A stretch of 64,000 bases of DNA from an uncultured Sphingomonadaceae bacterium (GCA_902806235.1 CADCVW010000043.1:1-64000), one strand, 5' to 3'. Counted from the stretch's first letter, positions 20,916 to 32,952 are shown. The notes: a model not told the origin generated them from the sequence alone. Translations and numbers: made by a program.

Positions 20916-23284
20916 AGTTCACCCTATGCTGGTTGCGCGAGCACTTGGAGACGGACGCGCCGCTGGGCGCTATCGTGGAGAAGCTCACCGCAATCGGCCT
21001 GGAGGTTGAGGGGGTGGAGAACCCGGCGGAGAAGCTCGCCGCCTTCCGCGTCGCCCGCGTGCTCACCGCCGAGCGGCACCCGCAGGCCGACAAGCTGCAA
21101 CTGCTGACGGTGGACGCTGGCGAGGGCGCGCCAATCCAGGTCGTCTGCGGCGCCCCCAACGCGCGCGTGAACCTGATCGGCGTGTTCGGTCCGCCGGGCG
21201 CCTACGTTCCCGGTTCCGGCATCACGCTCAAGGTCGCCGCGATCCGCGGTGTGGAAAGCCGCGGCATGATGTGCTCGGCGCGCGAGCTGGAGATCGGCGA
21301 AGGGCACGATGGCATTATCGAGCTGCCCGATGACGCGCCGGTCGGAGCCTCCTTCCCCGACTACGCCGGCCTCGCCGACCCAGTGATTGACGTCGCGGTG
21401 ACGCCCAACCGGCAGGACGCGATGGGCGTGCGCGGCATCGCCCGTGACCTCGCCGCCGCCGGGCTGGGCAAGCTCCGCGCGCTGGACGTGCCCTCCATCC
21501 AGGGCACCTTCCCGTGCCCGATCGAGATTCGCACGGACGACCCGGCCGGCTGCCCCGCCTTCTACGGCCGCGCGCTCCGGGGGGTGCGCAACGGCCCCTC
21601 GCCCGACTGGCTCCGCCGGCGGCTGGAGGCGGTCGGCCAGCGCTCGATCAGCGCGATGGTCGACATGACCAACTATGTCATGCTGACCCACGGTCGCCCG
21701 CTCCATGTCTATGACCTCGCCAAGCTCCAGGGCGCGCTCGTTGCCCGGCGCGCGCGCGACCGCGAGGAGCTGGTCGCGCTGAACGGCCGCACGTACCGGC
21801 TCGACGCGGAGATGACGGTGATCGCCGACGACTGCGCCGTGCATGACATCGGTGGCATCATGGGCGGCGAGCATTCGAGCGTTACGGAGGAGACCACCGA
21901 CGTTCTGATCGAGTGCGCCTATTTCGACCCGCAGACGATCGCCCGCACCGGGCAGCGCCTGTCGCTCGCTTCCGACGCGCGCACCCGCTTCGAGCGCGGG
22001 GTGGACCCGGCCTTCCTCGACGACGGGCTCGCCGTCGCGACGGCGCTCGCGCTGGAGCTGGCCGGCGGCGAGCCGTCCGAGGTCGTCCGCGCCGGCTCTC
22101 CGCCGGACCTGTCGCGCCGCATCCCCTTCAACCCCGCGCGCACCCTCGCGCTCGCCGGCGTCGATCTATCCCCCGACGAGCAGCGTGCGATCCTGGCGCG
22201 TCTCGGCTTCCGGGCGAAGGGCGACGCGGTCGTCGCCCCGTCGTGGCGCCGCGACGTCGAGGGTCCCGCCGACCTCGTCGAGGAGGTAGTCCGCATCGCC
22301 GGGCTCGACCGCGTGCCTTCCACCCCGCTCCCCCGCCCGCCCGGCGTGGCCAAGCCTACCGCCACCCCCGAGCAGCGGCTCCACCGCCGCCTACGCCGCG
22401 AGGCCGCCGCACGAGGCTTGGACGAGGCAGTGACGTGGAGCTTCATCGGCGAGGCCGCCGCGGCGCTGTTCGGCGGCGCGGCCTGGACGCTCGCCAACCC
22501 GATCAGCGACGACATGCGCGCGATGCGGCCGTCCATGCTCCCCGGTCTCGTGTCCGCCGCTCGCCGCAACCGCGACCGCGGCGAGCGGAGCGTGCGCCTC
22601 TTCGAGCTCGGCCGCCGCTACCTCGCAGACGCGGAGCGCCCCACGCTCGGCCTGCTCCTCGCCGGCGAGCGGAGCGGCCGCGACTGGCGGGACGGCTGCG
22701 CGCGAGGCTTCGACGCCTACGACGCCAAGGCGGAGGTGCTCGCGCTGCTCGCCGCCGCGGGCGCGCCCATTGAGCGGCTGCAGGTCATGGATGCCGCCGG
22801 CCCGCCCGGCGTCTACCATCCCGGCCGCTCTGCCTCCCTGCGCCTCGGGCCGAAGACGGTGCTCGCCGACTTCGGCGAGCTCCACCCCGCGGCGCTCCGC
22901 GCGCTCGACCTCGCCGCGCCCGCCGTCGCGGCCGAACTCTACTTGGACGCGCTGCCCAAGCGCCGGACCTCCGGCCCGTTCCGCCCCGCCTTCCGGCCGG
23001 AGGCCCTGCAGGCCGTCCGGCGCGACTTCGCCTTCCTCGTCGATGCGTCGCTGGCGGCCGACCGCCTGCTCGCGGCCGTGCGCGGCGCGGATAAGGCGGC
23101 GATCGCCGACGCCGCGGTGTTCGACGTCTTCACCGGCGCGGGCGTGGAGCAAGGGAGCAAGTCGGTCGCGGTGGAGGTGGTGCTCCAGCCGAGCGAGCGG
23201 AGCTTCACGGACGCGGAGCTGGCGGCGATCTCCGACAAGGTGGTCGCCGCGGCGGTCAAGCTGGGCGCGCGGTTGCGGGCCTAG
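20912..23284 (+). CDS. pheT: Phenylalanine--tRNA ligase beta subunit
   Basis: [36 protein letters not shown] (GTG start overlapping the pheS TGA); tRNA-binding domain; C-terminal B8-like domain ending [13 protein letters not shown]. Confidence 0.96.
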   Translation: MKFTLCWLREHLETDAPLGAIVEKLTAIGLEVEGVENPAEKLAAFRVARVLTAERHPQADKLQLLTVDAGEGAPIQVVCGAPNARVNLIGVFGPPGAYVPGSGITLKVAAIRGVESRGMMCSARELEIGEGHDGIIELPDDAPVGASFPDYAGLADPVIDVAVTPNRQDAMGVRGIARDLAAAGLGKLRALDVPSIQGTFPCPIEIRTDDPAGCPAFYGRALRGVRNGPSPDWLRRRLEAVGQRSISAMVDMTNYVMLTHGRPLHVYDLAKLQGALVARRARDREELVALNGRTYRLDAEMTVIADDCAVHDIGGIMGGEHSSVTEETTDVLIECAYFDPQTIARTGQRLSLASDARTRFERGVDPAFLDDGLAVATALALELAGGEPSEVVRAGSPPDLSRRIPFNPARTLALAGVDLSPDEQRAILARLGFRAKGDAVVAPSWRRDVEGPADLVEEVVRIAGLDRVPSTPLPRPPGVAKPTATPEQRLHRRLRREAAARGLDEAVTWSFIGEAAAALFGGAAWTLANPISDDMRAMRPSMLPGLVSAARRNRDRGERSVRLFELGRRYLADAERPTLGLLLAGERSGRDWRDGCARGFDAYDAKAEVLALLAAAGAPIERLQVMDAAGPPGVYHPGRSASLRLGPKTVLADFGELHPAALRALDLAAPAVAAELYLDALPKRRTSGPFRPAFRPEALQAVRRDFAFLVDASLAADRLLAAVRGADKAAIADAAVFDVFTGAGVEQGSKSVAVEVVLQPSERSFTDAELAAISDKVVAAAVKLGARLRA

Positions 23285-23308
23285 GGCGAGCCGCTTTTTG
23301 TAATCATT

Positions 23309-23395
23309 CGTCATCCCGGCCTTGAGCCGGGACCCACCTGCCCTTCCACCGCTGGAGCGGAGGGAAGGTGGGCCCCGGGTCCAGTCCGAGGTGAC
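23309..23395. repeat. Intergenic palindrome, 'CGTCATCCCGGCCTTGAGCCGGGACCCACC' type
   Basis: cgtcatcccggccttgagccgggacccacctgcccttcc...ggaaggtgggccccgggtcc...gtgacg. Confidence 0.75.
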
Positions 23396-23423
23396 GAAGT
23401 ACTGATAGTAGCCGTGATCACGC

Positions 23424-24011
23424 CTACCGCCCCAGCAGGAACACCGCGTGCTCCGCGCGCCAGTTCGCGCCCCTCGCCCCGCACCGCCGGTCGCTGGTCA
23501 GAAACCACGCCCGTTCCGCCCGCCACCCGCGCTCGGCGACGAGCGCGCGGAAGTCGGCCACCGTCAGCTGGTGGATGTTCGCCGTCTCCCACCAGCTCAC
23601 CGGCAGCGCGGCGGTGACCGGCATCCGCCCGGAGCGGAGCAGCGCCCAGCGCACCTGCCAATAGGCGAAGTTGGGGAAGCTCACGAAGGCGCGCGGCGCG
23701 ATGCGCAGGAGTTCGGCCAACACTCGGTCGGGGTGGCGCACCGTCTGTAACGTCTGGCTGAGGATCGCATAGTCGACCGCGTCGTTCGGGTAGTCGGCGA
23801 GGTCGCGGTCGGCGTCGCCCTGCACGACGGACAAGCCCCGCGCCACCGCCGCCGACACGTTCGCGCCGTCGATCTCGATCCCCCGCGCGTCCGCGTCGCG
23901 GAGTGAGCGAAGCGTGGCTAGGAGCCCTCCGTCCCCGCAGCCCACGTCGAGCACGCGAGCGCCGCGGGGTACGTGGTCGGCGATGACGCGGAGGTCGGGG
24001 CGGAGGCTCAC
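23424..24011 (-). CDS. metW: Methionine biosynthesis protein MetW
   Basis: [34 protein letters not shown]...[43 protein letters not shown]...[25 protein letters not shown] start overlaps the metX stop. Confidence 0.93.
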   Translation of the reverse strand: MSLRPDLRVIADHVPRGARVLDVGCGDGGLLATLRSLRDADARGIEIDGANVSAAVARGLSVVQGDADRDLADYPNDAVDYAILSQTLQTVRHPDRVLAELLRIAPRAFVSFPNFAYWQVRWALLRSGRMPVTAALPVSWWETANIHQLTVADFRALVAERGWRAERAWFLTSDRRCGARGANWRAEHAVFLLGR

Positions 24012-25177
24012 CGCTCGCCCGCCCGGAGGAACCCGTCCACCACCGCGCGCAGCTCCGCGTTCTCCAGCAGGAACGCGTCGTGGCCGAACGGCGAGCGCAG
24101 CTCGACGAAGCTCGCCGGCGCCCCCGCCGCGTGGAGCGCGCGCACCACCGCGCGCGACTCGGCCGTCGGGTACAGCCAGTCGCTGTCGAAGCTGACGACG
24201 CAGAAGCGCACCCCCGCCGCCCCCGCCCCGCGGAACGCGTCGGCGAGCCGCCCGCCGTGCTCCTGGCCTAGGTCGAAATAATCCATCGCCCGGGTGATGT
24301 AGAGGTAGCTGTTCGCGTCGAAGCGCTCGACGAAGCTCAAGCCCTGGTGGCGCAGGTAGCTCTCCACCTGGAAGTCCGCGTCGAAGCCGAACCGCAAGGC
24401 GTCGCGGTCCTGCAGCCGCCGCCCGAACTTCTCCGTCAGCCCCGCTTCCGACAGGTAGGTGATGTGCGCCGCCATCCGCGCCACGGCGAGCCCCGCCGCC
24501 GGCGGCTCCCCGCCGTAGTCGCCGCCGCGCCAGCGCGGGTCGGCCATGATCGCCTGCCGGCCGACCTCGTGAAAGGCGATGTTCTGCGCCGAATGCCGCG
24601 CGGCGGTGGCGATCGCCACCGCCGCCGCCACCCGCTCGGGGTAGACCGCCGCCCACTGCAGCGCCTGCATTCCGCCCATCGAACCGCCGACGACGGCGCG
24701 GAGCTTCGCAATCCCCAGCGTGTCGAGCAGCGCTCCTTGCGCCCGCACCATGTCGCGCAAGGTGATCACCGGGAAGCGCATTGCGTAGGGAGCGCCGTCG
24801 TCCGGGTGCGCGCAGGCGGGGCCGGTGGTGCCCGAACAGCCGCCGAGCACGTTGGCGCAAATCACGAAGTGGCGCGCGGGGTCGACCGGGCGGCCTGGCC
24901 CCACCATCCGCTCCCACCAGCCGGGCCTGCCCGTGAGGGGATGGGGGGAGGCGACGTGCTGATCGCCCGTCAGCGCGTGCAGGATCAGGACGGCGTTGGA
25001 AGCGGAGCCGTCGAGCTCGCCGTAAGTCTCGTAGGCGACGTCCACTCGCGCGAGCGTCCCGCCGCCGTCCAACGGCAGCGGGTCGGGCAGCCGCAGGACG
25101 CGGGCCGGGGCGGGGCGAGCGACCACGGGGCGGGGCTTAGGAGCGCACTCGCAACGCGACAAGCGAGGGACGGTCAT
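24008..25177 (-). CDS. metX: Homoserine O-acetyltransferase
   Basis: [90 protein letters not shown]. Confidence 0.95.
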   Translation of the reverse strand: MTVPRLSRCECAPKPRPVVARPAPARVLRLPDPLPLDGGGTLARVDVAYETYGELDGSASNAVLILHALTGDQHVASPHPLTGRPGWWERMVGPGRPVDPARHFVICANVLGGCSGTTGPACAHPDDGAPYAMRFPVITLRDMVRAQGALLDTLGIAKLRAVVGGSMGGMQALQWAAVYPERVAAAVAIATAARHSAQNIAFHEVGRQAIMADPRWRGGDYGGEPPAAGLAVARMAAHITYLSEAGLTEKFGRRLQDRDALRFGFDADFQVESYLRHQGLSFVERFDANSYLYITRAMDYFDLGQEHGGRLADAFRGAGAAGVRFCVVSFDSDWLYPTAESRAVVRALHAAGAPASFVELRSPFGHDAFLLENAELRAVVDGFLRAGER

Positions 25178-25189
25178 CTTGCTGAAGCA

Positions 25190-25296
25190 CGTCGCCCCAG
25201 CGGAAGCTGGGGCCGCTCTCGAAGAGGACCGCCCCACTACCACCGATGAAGGAGGCGGTCCGCGTCGAGAGCGGTCCCAGCTTTCGCTGGGACGAC
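25190..25296. repeat. Intergenic palindromic repeat 'GTCGCCCCAGCGGAAGCTGGGGCCGCTCTCG'
   Basis: gtcgccccagcggaagctggggccgctctcg ... cgagagcggtcccagctttcgctgggacgac; related to 6941-7044. Confidence 0.8.
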
Positions 25297-25369
25297 GCTC
25301 GACTCGTCGAGCGGCCGTCCCCGCCCCCATCCTTGCCACCCCCGCCCCCCGCTCGCTACGGCCGCGCCC

Positions 25370-26464
25370 ATGACCGCACCCGTCCCCAAGCCGTACGTCC
25401 TCGCCATCGCCCCTTACACGCCCGGCCGCGCCACCACGGAGGACGGCCGCCGCGTGACCAAGCTGTCGTCCAACGAAAATCCGCTCGGCACGAGCGCGCA
25501 CGCCCGCGAGGCCTTCGCCGCCGCCGCGGGCGCGCTCGAACGCTACCCCGACCCCGCCGCCGCCGCGCTGCGCGACGCGCTCGCGGCCAAGTACGGGCTC
25601 GAGCCCGAGCGGATCATCTACGGCCAAGGCTCCGACGAGCTGCTCCACCTCGCCGCCGGCGCCTTCGCCGGGGTCGGCGACGAAGTGCTGATGATGCGCT
25701 ACGGCTTTTCGGTCTACCCGATCGCCGCGCGGCGGGTAGGCGCCGAGCCGGTAGTGGTGCCCGACCGCGACTACGGCACGGACGTCGACGGCCTTCTCGC
25801 CGCCGTCACCGAGCGCACCAGAATGGTGTATTTTGCCAACCCGAACAACCCGACCGGCACCTTCATCCCGCGTAGCGAAGTCGCGCGGCTCCACGCCGGG
25901 CTGCGCCCCGACATCCTGCTTGTCCTCGACCATGCCTACGCCGAGTATCTTGCGGACGAGGACGACGACGGCGGGCTGGACCTCGCGCGCGCCCACCCCA
26001 ACGTGCTCGTGTCCCGCACCTTCTCCAAGATCCACGGCCTCGCCGCCGAACGGATCGGCTGGGCCTACGGCTCGGCGGAGGCGGTCGACGCGATGCACCG
26101 CATCCGCGCGCCGTTCAACGTCACCGCGGCGGGGCAGGCGGCGGCGGTGGCGGCGGTCGGCGACGACGGCTTCGTCGAGCGCAGCCGCGCGCACAACGAG
26201 CGCTGGCGCGTGTGGTTCGAGGGCGAGATTGCGAGCATGGGCAACCGCGGCTTGCGCGTGGTGCCGTCCAAGGCGAACTTCCTCCTGATCCTGTTCGAAG
26301 GCGAGCTGAGCGCGGAGGCGGCCTACCGCGGGCTGATGGAGCACGGTTACATCGCGCGCTGGCTCCCCGGCCAAGGCCTAGGCCACGCGCTGCGCATCAC
26401 GATCGGCACGGAGGAGGAGATGCGCGGCGTGGCGGCGGCGCTGCGGACGCTGGCGGGGGCCTGA
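25370..26464 (+). CDS. hisC: Histidinol-phosphate transaminase
   Basis: [70 protein letters not shown]. Confidence 0.92.
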   Translation: MTAPVPKPYVLAIAPYTPGRATTEDGRRVTKLSSNENPLGTSAHAREAFAAAAGALERYPDPAAAALRDALAAKYGLEPERIIYGQGSDELLHLAAGAFAGVGDEVLMMRYGFSVYPIAARRVGAEPVVVPDRDYGTDVDGLLAAVTERTRMVYFANPNNPTGTFIPRSEVARLHAGLRPDILLVLDHAYAEYLADEDDDGGLDLARAHPNVLVSRTFSKIHGLAAERIGWAYGSAEAVDAMHRIRAPFNVTAAGQAAAVAAVGDDGFVERSRAHNERWRVWFEGEIASMGNRGLRVVPSKANFLLILFEGELSAEAAYRGLMEHGYIARWLPGQGLGHALRITIGTEEEMRGVAAALRTLAGA

Positions 26465-26482
26465 GGACGAGTCCAACCCTGT

Positions 26483-26572
26483 CCCCGTCAGCCCTGAGCT
26501 TGTCGAAGGGCGGGCCACGCGCGCGAACGGTGATGAGTGTCGCCCGCCTTTCGACAAGCTCAGGGCTGACGG
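26483..26572. repeat. Intergenic inverted repeat, 'CCCCGTCAGCCCTGAGCTTGTCGAAGGGCGGGC' family
   Basis: ccccgtcagccctgagcttgtcgaagggcgggccacgcgcg ... cgcccgcctttcgacaagctcagggctgacgg. Confidence 0.85.
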
Positions 26573-26575
26573 AGC

Positions 26576-27304
26576 CTAGGTGGGTCCGGCCATAGTGGAC
26601 GGCCCCGGGCCCGCTCCCTGCATCGCGTTGATCGCTGCGTGCACCCGCCGCTCGATCTCCTCACGCGGCAGCCCGGCGGGAATCGGCTCCCCGAAGCGCC
26701 ACGTTACGGCGCCCGCGCGCTTCGCGAACCCCCGCCGCGGCCACAGCCGCCCGCTGTCGAGCGCGACGGGCACCACGGGCAGCTTCAGCAGCTTGTACAA
26801 CCCCGCGAAGCCCGCTTGGAGCGGCGGCGCCTCGCCGACGGGGACGCGCGTGCCTTCAGGAAAGATCACGATCGGCCGGTTCGCCGCCACTGCCGCGCGC
26901 CCGTCCGCGAGCATCCGGCGGAGCGAGGCCGCGCCGCCCTCGCGGTCGACCACCATCACCCCGTATCGTCGCGCCGCCCAGCCCCAGAAGGGGATGCGCG
27001 CCAGCTCCTGCTTCAGCACCACCACCGGCCGCTCGAACACGGCAAGCGTTTCCACCGCCTCGTACATCGACTGGTGCTTGATCGCGACCAGCACCGGTTC
27101 GTCCGGCACCCTGCCGTCGATCCGCGTGCGGATGCCCAGGAGGTGGGTGGCGCACCAGCGATGGTAGCCCGCCCAACCCTTCACCGCCCAGCGCATCGCC
27201 CGCGGCCCCGTCGCCGCGCCGGCGGCGGCGGCGACCGACCAGAAGATGGAGCCGAGGTAGAAGACAACGGTGAACAGGACGGTGCGGAGCGCCGCGACGG
27301 CCAT
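26576..27304 (-). CDS. Lysophospholipid acyltransferase family protein (PlsC-like)
   Basis: AIKHQSMYEAVETLAVF (HxxxxE-like), VVDREGGAASLRRML, IVIFPEGTRVPVGEAPPLQAGFAGLYKLLKLPVVPVALDSGRLW. Confidence 0.88.
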   Translation of the reverse strand: MAVAALRTVLFTVVFYLGSIFWSVAAAAGAATGPRAMRWAVKGWAGYHRWCATHLLGIRTRIDGRVPDEPVLVAIKHQSMYEAVETLAVFERPVVVLKQELARIPFWGWAARRYGVMVVDREGGAASLRRMLADGRAAVAANRPIVIFPEGTRVPVGEAPPLQAGFAGLYKLLKLPVVPVALDSGRLWPRRGFAKRAGAVTWRFGEPIPAGLPREEIERRVHAAINAMQGAGPGPSTMAGPT

Positions 27305-27837
27305 CACCAGCCTCCCAGCACCGCGGCGCGGCGCAGCAGGTACTTGTTGTACTCGGTGAACAAGGTGGTGAAGCGTGGCTGGCTCGGAATTGCGTCGGCG
27401 AACAAGGTCACGTCGTCGTCGAGCATCCGCCCCAGCTCGAAGCGCGCACGCGGCATGTGCCAGTCGGTGGTAATCAGTCGCACCGACCGGTAACCGCGCT
27501 GGCGCACCCACGCCGCGGTCTCCTCCGCGTTAGAGCGCGTGTCCACCGCCTCGCGGCCGAGCTCTACGCAGCAGGCGAACAGCCTGGCGTCGGCTCGCGC
27601 CGCGAGGGCGAGCTCGTTGCGCCGCACGCTGGGATCGACGCCCGACACGAACATTCGCACAGCGCGCTCCTCCTCCATCAGCGCCACGCCGCGCGCCAGC
27701 CGGCCGGGGCCGCCGGTGAGCACGACGATTGCGTCCGACCGCCGCTCGGCGTCGGCGGCGTCCGGCAGCATCACCGCGAACAGCGCGTAGCCGAGCAGGT
27801 ACAGCAGCACGGGGATGGACAGGAGGCGCGCGATCAT
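27304..27837 (-). CDS. YdcF/DUF218 family protein
   Basis: SDAIVVLTGGPGRLARGVALM...DTRSNAEETAAWVRQRGYRSVRLITTDWHMPRARFEL. Confidence 0.88.
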   Translation of the reverse strand: MIARLLSIPVLLYLLGYALFAVMLPDAADAERRSDAIVVLTGGPGRLARGVALMEEERAVRMFVSGVDPSVRRNELALAARADARLFACCVELGREAVDTRSNAEETAAWVRQRGYRSVRLITTDWHMPRARFELGRMLDDDVTLFADAIPSQPRFTTLFTEYNKYLLRRAAVLGGW

Positions 27838-28730
27838 GGGCCGCGCCGCAGCGCGCGGAGCAGGGTCGCGCGCGCGACCAGGGTCGCCAGGAGCACGCCC
27901 GCCGCGGGCAAGGCCGCGAGCAGCGCCCAGGACGACGGGCGCAGCGCGGCGAGCGAGACCAGCGACGACTGGAGCTCGGCGAGCCGCGCGCCGAGCAGCA
28001 GCAGCACCGCGGCGGCCGCCGCGAGCGCGACCGCCCCGCCGAACACGGCGTCGAGCGCGATGCGCCGCTGGAACAGCCGAACGATCTGCCGGTCGGTCGC
28101 GCCGAGCAGGTGCAAGGTCTCGATCGTGCCGCGGTGCCCGTTCAACGCGGCGCGCGCGGCGAGCGCCACCACCGCTGCGCTCGCCGCCAGCATTAGGACC
28201 ATTAGGCCGGCGGCGAGCAACCGGAGCAGCCGGACGAGGTCGGCGACGGGGGCGAGCCACCGGCCGTTGGCGTCCACCCGCGCCGCGGGCACGGCGGCGC
28301 GGAGCCGCGCCCGCAGCTCGTCGACCGCCGCCGCGCCACCCGCCAGGTCGACGTCGATCATCGCGGGCAGCGCGACTTCCGCGGCGAGCGCGCCCTCGCC
28401 GAGCCCGGCCTCGACCAGCGCCGCCACCTCCGCGTCGGGCACGCGCGCGGCGCGGCGCGTAGCGGGGTCAGCGGCCAGCAGCTGTAGCGCGCGCGCCGTG
28501 CCCCGCTCGCGCGCGGCCGGGTCGGCTTCGACGATTTGCACGGTGACCCGGTCGGCGATCCCTTCGCCCAAGCCCGCCGCCGCGCGCGTCATTGCTAGCC
28601 CGCCGGCAGCGGCGAGGATGAGCAAGAACAGCATAATCGCGAGCACCCAAGGCATTGGCCCTTCCGCCCGGCCGTCCGGTAGCAGCCGGCGCTCGGGCGC
28701 GTCCAGGCGGAGGGAGGCCGGCTGGCGCAC
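27834..28730 (-). CDS. ftsX: Cell division protein FtsX-like permease
   Basis: FtsX topology; VQIVEADPAARERGTARALQLLAAD; RGTIETLHLLGATDRQIVRLFQRRIALDAVFGG; adjacent to ftsE. Confidence 0.88.
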   Translation of the reverse strand: MRQPASLRLDAPERRLLPDGRAEGPMPWVLAIMLFLLILAAAGGLAMTRAAAGLGEGIADRVTVQIVEADPAARERGTARALQLLAADPATRRAARVPDAEVAALVEAGLGEGALAAEVALPAMIDVDLAGGAAAVDELRARLRAAVPAARVDANGRWLAPVADLVRLLRLLAAGLMVLMLAASAAVVALAARAALNGHRGTIETLHLLGATDRQIVRLFQRRIALDAVFGGAVALAAAAAVLLLLGARLAELQSSLVSLAALRPSSWALLAALPAAGVLLATLVARATLLRALRRGP

Positions 28731-28736
28731 GGCGTG

Positions 28737-29462
28737 TTAGCCCGCCGCCGCGAGGGCGGCCGCGCGCGGCGGGTGCGCGAACTCGCCGGTCGGGTCCGCG
28801 ATCGTCCCGTGCTCCAGCCGGAGCAGCCGGGCGCGCCCCGCCCGGCCGAACAGGTGGACGTCGTGGGTGGCGATTACCACGGTGGTGCCGAGCTGGTTCA
28901 GGGCGTCGAACAGGTGGAGCAGGCGCTCGGCCATCCCCGGGTCAACATTGCCCGTCGGCTCGTCGGCGACGAGCAGCTCCGGCCGGCCGATCACCGCTCG
29001 GGCGATGGCGACGCGCTGCTGCTCGCCGCCCGAAAGGGTGGCGGGCTTGGCGTCCTGCCGCTTGCTCAAGCCGACCCAGGCGAGCATCTCGCGCACGGGC
29101 TCCCGTAGGTCGCGCTCGCTCGTCCCCGAAACGCGCAGAGGCAGGGCGACGTTGTCGAACGCCGACAGGTGGCGGATCAGCCGGAAATCTTGGAACACCA
29201 CGCCGATCCGCCGGCGAAAGGCGGGCAGCCGGTCGCGCCCCAGCGCCGCTACGTCCTCGCCGAACAGGCGCAGGAGGCCGCGGGTCGGCCGTTGCTGGAG
29301 GTAAAGGAGCTTCAGGAGCGAGGTTTTGCCCGCGCCGGACGGCCCGGTGAGGAAGTAAAAGCCGCCGCGGGTCAGGCGCAGCCGGACGTCGCGCAGCGTT
29401 TCGGCCCCGGCGTCGCTGTAGCGCAGGCCCACATTCTCCAGCTCGACGACGTCGCCCGCCAA
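28737..29462 (-). CDS. ftsE: Cell division ATP-binding protein FtsE
   Basis: [82 protein letters not shown]. Confidence 0.93.
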   Translation of the reverse strand: MAGDVVELENVGLRYSDAGAETLRDVRLRLTRGGFYFLTGPSGAGKTSLLKLLYLQQRPTRGLLRLFGEDVAALGRDRLPAFRRRIGVVFQDFRLIRHLSAFDNVALPLRVSGTSERDLREPVREMLAWVGLSKRQDAKPATLSGGEQQRVAIARAVIGRPELLVADEPTGNVDPGMAERLLHLFDALNQLGTTVVIATHDVHLFGRAGRARLLRLEHGTIADPTGEFAHPPRAAALAAAG

Positions 29463-29601
29463 CTCTTCCTCGCCCCGCCCCCGGGTTCCTCGAACCTAGC
29501 CGTCGCACGGCGCGCCGCGCAAGGCAACGCGGGGCCGCGGCTTGCGGAAAGCCGGGCGAGGTGCTTGAAAGCGGCGCTTCGGCTCACTGCAGGCGCTGCG
29601 C

Positions 29602-30324
29602 ATGATCCTCACCTGCCCCAGTTGCGGCGCTTCCTACGTCGTGCCCGATGATGCGGTGGGGCCTGATGGCCGGCAGGTGCGCTGCGCAAACTGCCGCAGC
29701 AGCTGGTTCCAGGCGCCCGCCGCCCCCGCTCCCGCGCCGCCGCCCGAGCCGGCCCCCGCCGCGGCCGCCCCCGAGCCGGTCCCGGCCGAGCCGCCGCCGA
29801 GTTCCCGGCCGATACCCGCCGCCCCGCCCGTCGCGCCGCCGGTCGTGTTGTCTCCGATCGCCGCCAACGTCGCCGACCACGACCCCGCGCCGCGGCCGCG
29901 GCCGCGCCGCCGCTGGGGCCTGCTCCTCGCCGCGCTCGCGCTGGTTAGCCTGCTCCTGGCGCTGCTGGCGCTCGCTTATCTCGCGCCGCGGGACTTCGGC
30001 GCGCGCTTCGGGCTCGCCGCGGCTGAAGGGGCCGGGCCGCTCCGCCTCGCCGACATCCGGCACGAGCGGCGGATGCTGGAAAGCGGGGTGGAGCTGTTCG
30101 AGATCAACGGCCGCATCCGCAACCCGACGGACGCGGAGCAGCCGGTCGGCCCCCTGCGCGCCCGGCTGGTCGACGCGAACCGGCGCACCGTGCGCAGCTG
30201 GCGGATCGATCCGCCGGTGAAGCGGCTCGCCGGCGGAACCTCCGTACGCTTCGACAGCGCGGGCATCGACGTACCACCCGCCGCGACCAAGCTCGTCGTC
30301 AGCTTCGAAGCGGCCGGCGGCTGA
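29602..30324 (+). CDS. MJ0042-type zinc-ribbon domain protein with TM helix
   Basis: [37 protein letters not shown]; Pro/Ala linker; TM; C-terminal DUF3426-like region. Confidence 0.88.
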   Translation: MILTCPSCGASYVVPDDAVGPDGRQVRCANCRSSWFQAPAAPAPAPPPEPAPAAAAPEPVPAEPPPSSRPIPAAPPVAPPVVLSPIAANVADHDPAPRPRPRRRWGLLLAALALVSLLLALLALAYLAPRDFGARFGLAAAEGAGPLRLADIRHERRMLESGVELFEINGRIRNPTDAEQPVGPLRARLVDANRRTVRSWRIDPPVKRLAGGTSVRFDSAGIDVPPAATKLVVSFEAAGG

Positions 30325-31663
30325 CCGCGGCGAAGCGGCCGCCCTGCAGCGCGGCGGCGGCGGCCATCGCGATCCCGGTCGCCCAGATCAGCCCCTCGCC
30401 CCCGCCGCCGCGCGAAACGAGCCACGCGCCGAGCCCGGCCTGGACGCCTAAGAACGCGACGATGCTGATCGCGCCCGCCGCGACCTGGTCGCCCAATGAG
30501 CGGAGCGCGTAGACCAGCACGATCTGCAGCGCGTCGAAGGCGATGAACGGGCTGAGCAGGCGGAGCATTGGCGCGGCCGCCGCGATCACCGCCGGGTCGT
30601 CCGTGAACAGCGCGACCAGCGGCTCGGCGAACAGCAACAGCCCGGCCGCGGCGGGCAGGGCGGTCAGAACGGCGAGCGCCGCCGCCACCCCCGCCCGCCG
30701 CCGCGCGACGCGCGCTGGGGCGCCTTCGCCCACCGCGTTGCCTACGCGCACGCCGGCCGCCGAGCCGAAGCCGATACCGACGGCGAGCAGGAAATTGTGG
30801 AAGGAGAACACCGTCTGGAACGCAGCGGCCGTCTCCGCGCCGAGCCGGGTGGACAGCACGATCAGCCAAGAGAAGCCGAGCATCTCCAGTCCGGCGGCGG
30901 CGGCCGGGGCGAGGCCGAAGCGGAGCAGCCTTCCGGCGCGGGACGCGGCGCGCCGCCAGACCGCGACGCTTTGCACGTCGCGCACGCCGCGCTCGCCCGC
31001 GCCGTCCATCGCCCACACGGACCACAGCGCCGCGAGCGCGCCGAGCAGGGACGTCACCGCCGTCGCGAGCGCCGCCCCCGTCGCGCCCAGCGCGGAGAAC
31101 GGCCCGTGCCCGCCGACCCAGGCCCAGGCGAGCAGGGCGTTGACCGGCAGCATCGCGACGTTGATCGCCATCACCCGCCGCGGCCGGCTGCACCCTTCGA
31201 GGAAATAAGCGAGCGCGCAGAGCAGGAACTGGGACGGGTAGGCGAGCGCCATCGCCCGGACCACCCGCGCGCCGTCGTCCACCAGCGCTTCCCCGACGCC
31301 GATCAGCCGCAGGAAGTCCGCCGCGCCGCCCAGCAGCGCGGCCATCGCGGCGAGCCCCAAGCCGACGGACAGCAGCGCCCCCCCGCGCAGCACCTCGCCG
31401 CTTTCCCGCCGTTCGCCCGCACCCTCCGCGCGCGACACGAGCACCAGCACGCCCGACAGGGCGGCCAGTCCCATGACAATGGAGATGAAGGTGATCGCCC
31501 GCCCCGCCGCCAGCGCTGCGAGCTCGCCCGTTCCCGCCCGGCCGACGATCGCCGTGTCGGTAAGGTGCATGATCGTCCAATTGAGGTTGGTCACCGCCAC
31601 CGGCCAGGCGAGCGCGGCCACCCACCGCGCTTCCCCGCGCCATCCCGATGCGTTGCCCGTCAT
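30299..31663 (-). CDS. MATE family efflux transporter
   Basis: [74 protein letters not shown]; 12-TM pattern; 3' end overlaps the convergent zinc-ribbon gene. Confidence 0.88.
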   Translation of the reverse strand: MTGNASGWRGEARWVAALAWPVAVTNLNWTIMHLTDTAIVGRAGTGELAALAAGRAITFISIVMGLAALSGVLVLVSRAEGAGERRESGEVLRGGALLSVGLGLAAMAALLGGAADFLRLIGVGEALVDDGARVVRAMALAYPSQFLLCALAYFLEGCSRPRRVMAINVAMLPVNALLAWAWVGGHGPFSALGATGAALATAVTSLLGALAALWSVWAMDGAGERGVRDVQSVAVWRRAASRAGRLLRFGLAPAAAAGLEMLGFSWLIVLSTRLGAETAAAFQTVFSFHNFLLAVGIGFGSAAGVRVGNAVGEGAPARVARRRAGVAAALAVLTALPAAAGLLLFAEPLVALFTDDPAVIAAAAPMLRLLSPFIAFDALQIVLVYALRSLGDQVAAGAISIVAFLGVQAGLGAWLVSRGGGGEGLIWATGIAMAAAAALQGGRFAAVSRRPLRS

Positions 31664-31708
31664 GCCCGACGCACGTAGGCGCGCGGGACGAACGAGGGGA
31701 GGGCGCGG

Positions 31709-32809
31709 ATGCACATCGGGATCCTGACGGGGGGCGGCGACGTGCCGGGGCTGAACCCGTGCATCCGCGCGGCGACGGAAGCCGCGCTCGACCGCGGCTG
31801 GCGCGTTACGGGCCTGCGCGGCGGCTGGGCTGGGGCGCTCGCGGTCGACTCGGCTGACCCGGCAAGCGTCGCCCGCCACACGGTCGTCCTCGACCGCGAC
31901 CGGGTGCGCGGGATCGATCGGCTGGGCGGCACCATCCTCCACACCTCGCGCCTCGACCCGCGCGATGCCGACGGCACCGACCGCACGGGCGACGTGCTGC
32001 GGCTAATCGAGGCGCTCGGGCTGGACGCGCTGCTCACCCTCGGCGGCGACGGCACGCTCCGCTTCTCCGCCCACCTGTCCGCGCTCGGCGTGCCGGTGAT
32101 CTCCGTCCCCAAGACGATGGACAACGACGTCTGGGGCACCGATTATTGCCTCGGCTTCGCCACCGCCGTCAGCCGCTCGGTGGAGGCGATCAACGCGCTC
32201 CGGACCACCGTCGAGTCCCACGAGCGGGTCGGCGTGGTGGAGCTGTTCGGCCGCCGCTCGGGCGAGACCGCGCTGCTCGCCGGCTTCCTCGCCCAGGTCG
32301 ATCGCACGCTGATCGCCGAAGCGCCGGTGGACCCGGCCCGGCTCATTCCCCTGCTGCTCGCCGACAAGGCGGCGAACCCGGCGAACTACGCCATGTGCGT
32401 GGTGTCCGAAGGCGCGCGGCTGATCGGGGAGGGCGACGACGCCGAACGCTCCAAGCCCGCCACCCAGCGGAGCGACGCGGGCGTCGGCCAGCGCCTCGCC
32501 CGCGCGATCGAGGGCGCCCCCGGCGGCTCGGGCACCGTGGTCCAGGAGCTCGCCTACCTGATGCGCGCGGGCGAGCCCGACGCGCTCGACCGCATGGCGG
32601 GCATGGCCTTCGGACTGCTGGCGGTGCAGCTTCTCGCCGAGGGTATCGACGGCCGCATGGTCGCGCTGGTGGACGGCAACTACGAGCACGTCACGGTCGA
32701 CGCGCCCTTGGGCGGAGTGAAGCGCGTGGACGTCGCGCGACTCTACGACGAAGGCGCCTGCCGCGCCCGGCTCGGCCGCGTGCTGGGCATGCCGATGCTG
32801 CTCCACTGA
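31709..32809 (+). CDS. 6-phosphofructokinase family protein
   Basis: MHIGILTGGGDVPGLN; LLTLGGDGTLRFS; VPKTMDNDVWGTDYCLGF; VVELFGRRSGETALLA. Confidence 0.92.
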   Translation: MHIGILTGGGDVPGLNPCIRAATEAALDRGWRVTGLRGGWAGALAVDSADPASVARHTVVLDRDRVRGIDRLGGTILHTSRLDPRDADGTDRTGDVLRLIEALGLDALLTLGGDGTLRFSAHLSALGVPVISVPKTMDNDVWGTDYCLGFATAVSRSVEAINALRTTVESHERVGVVELFGRRSGETALLAGFLAQVDRTLIAEAPVDPARLIPLLLADKAANPANYAMCVVSEGARLIGEGDDAERSKPATQRSDAGVGQRLARAIEGAPGGSGTVVQELAYLMRAGEPDALDRMAGMAFGLLAVQLLAEGIDGRMVALVDGNYEHVTVDAPLGGVKRVDVARLYDEGACRARLGRVLGMPMLLH

Positions 32810-32865
32810 CGCCCGCGCCGCGGCGGTTGCGCTCCTGGCGGGGCTTCGCTATCCCCCGCCGCCGT

Positions 32866-32952
32866 GCGGTCGTGGCGGAATTGGTAGACGCGCAACGTTG
32901 AGGTCGTTGTGTCCGAAAGGACGTGGAAGTTCGAGTCTTCTCGACCGCACCA
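32866..32952 (+). tRNA. tRNA-Leu (anticodon GAG), CCA encoded
   Basis: gcggtcg...cgaccgc acceptor stem, D-arm tggcggaattggtaga, anticodon loop ttGAGgt, class II variable arm tgtccgaaaggacgt, T-loop ttcgagt, 3' accA. Confidence 0.95.

Noticed and set aside
25178-25369. SAM riboswitch upstream of metX
   Set aside because: Alphaproteobacterial metX genes can have one, but this gap is mostly a palindromic repeat and I could not recognise a SAM-II core; a covariance scan would decide.
24008-26374. 788-aa ORF appearing to fuse metX with an N-terminal extension
   Set aside because: The extension is antisense to hisC and crosses a palindromic repeat; metX starts near 25177.
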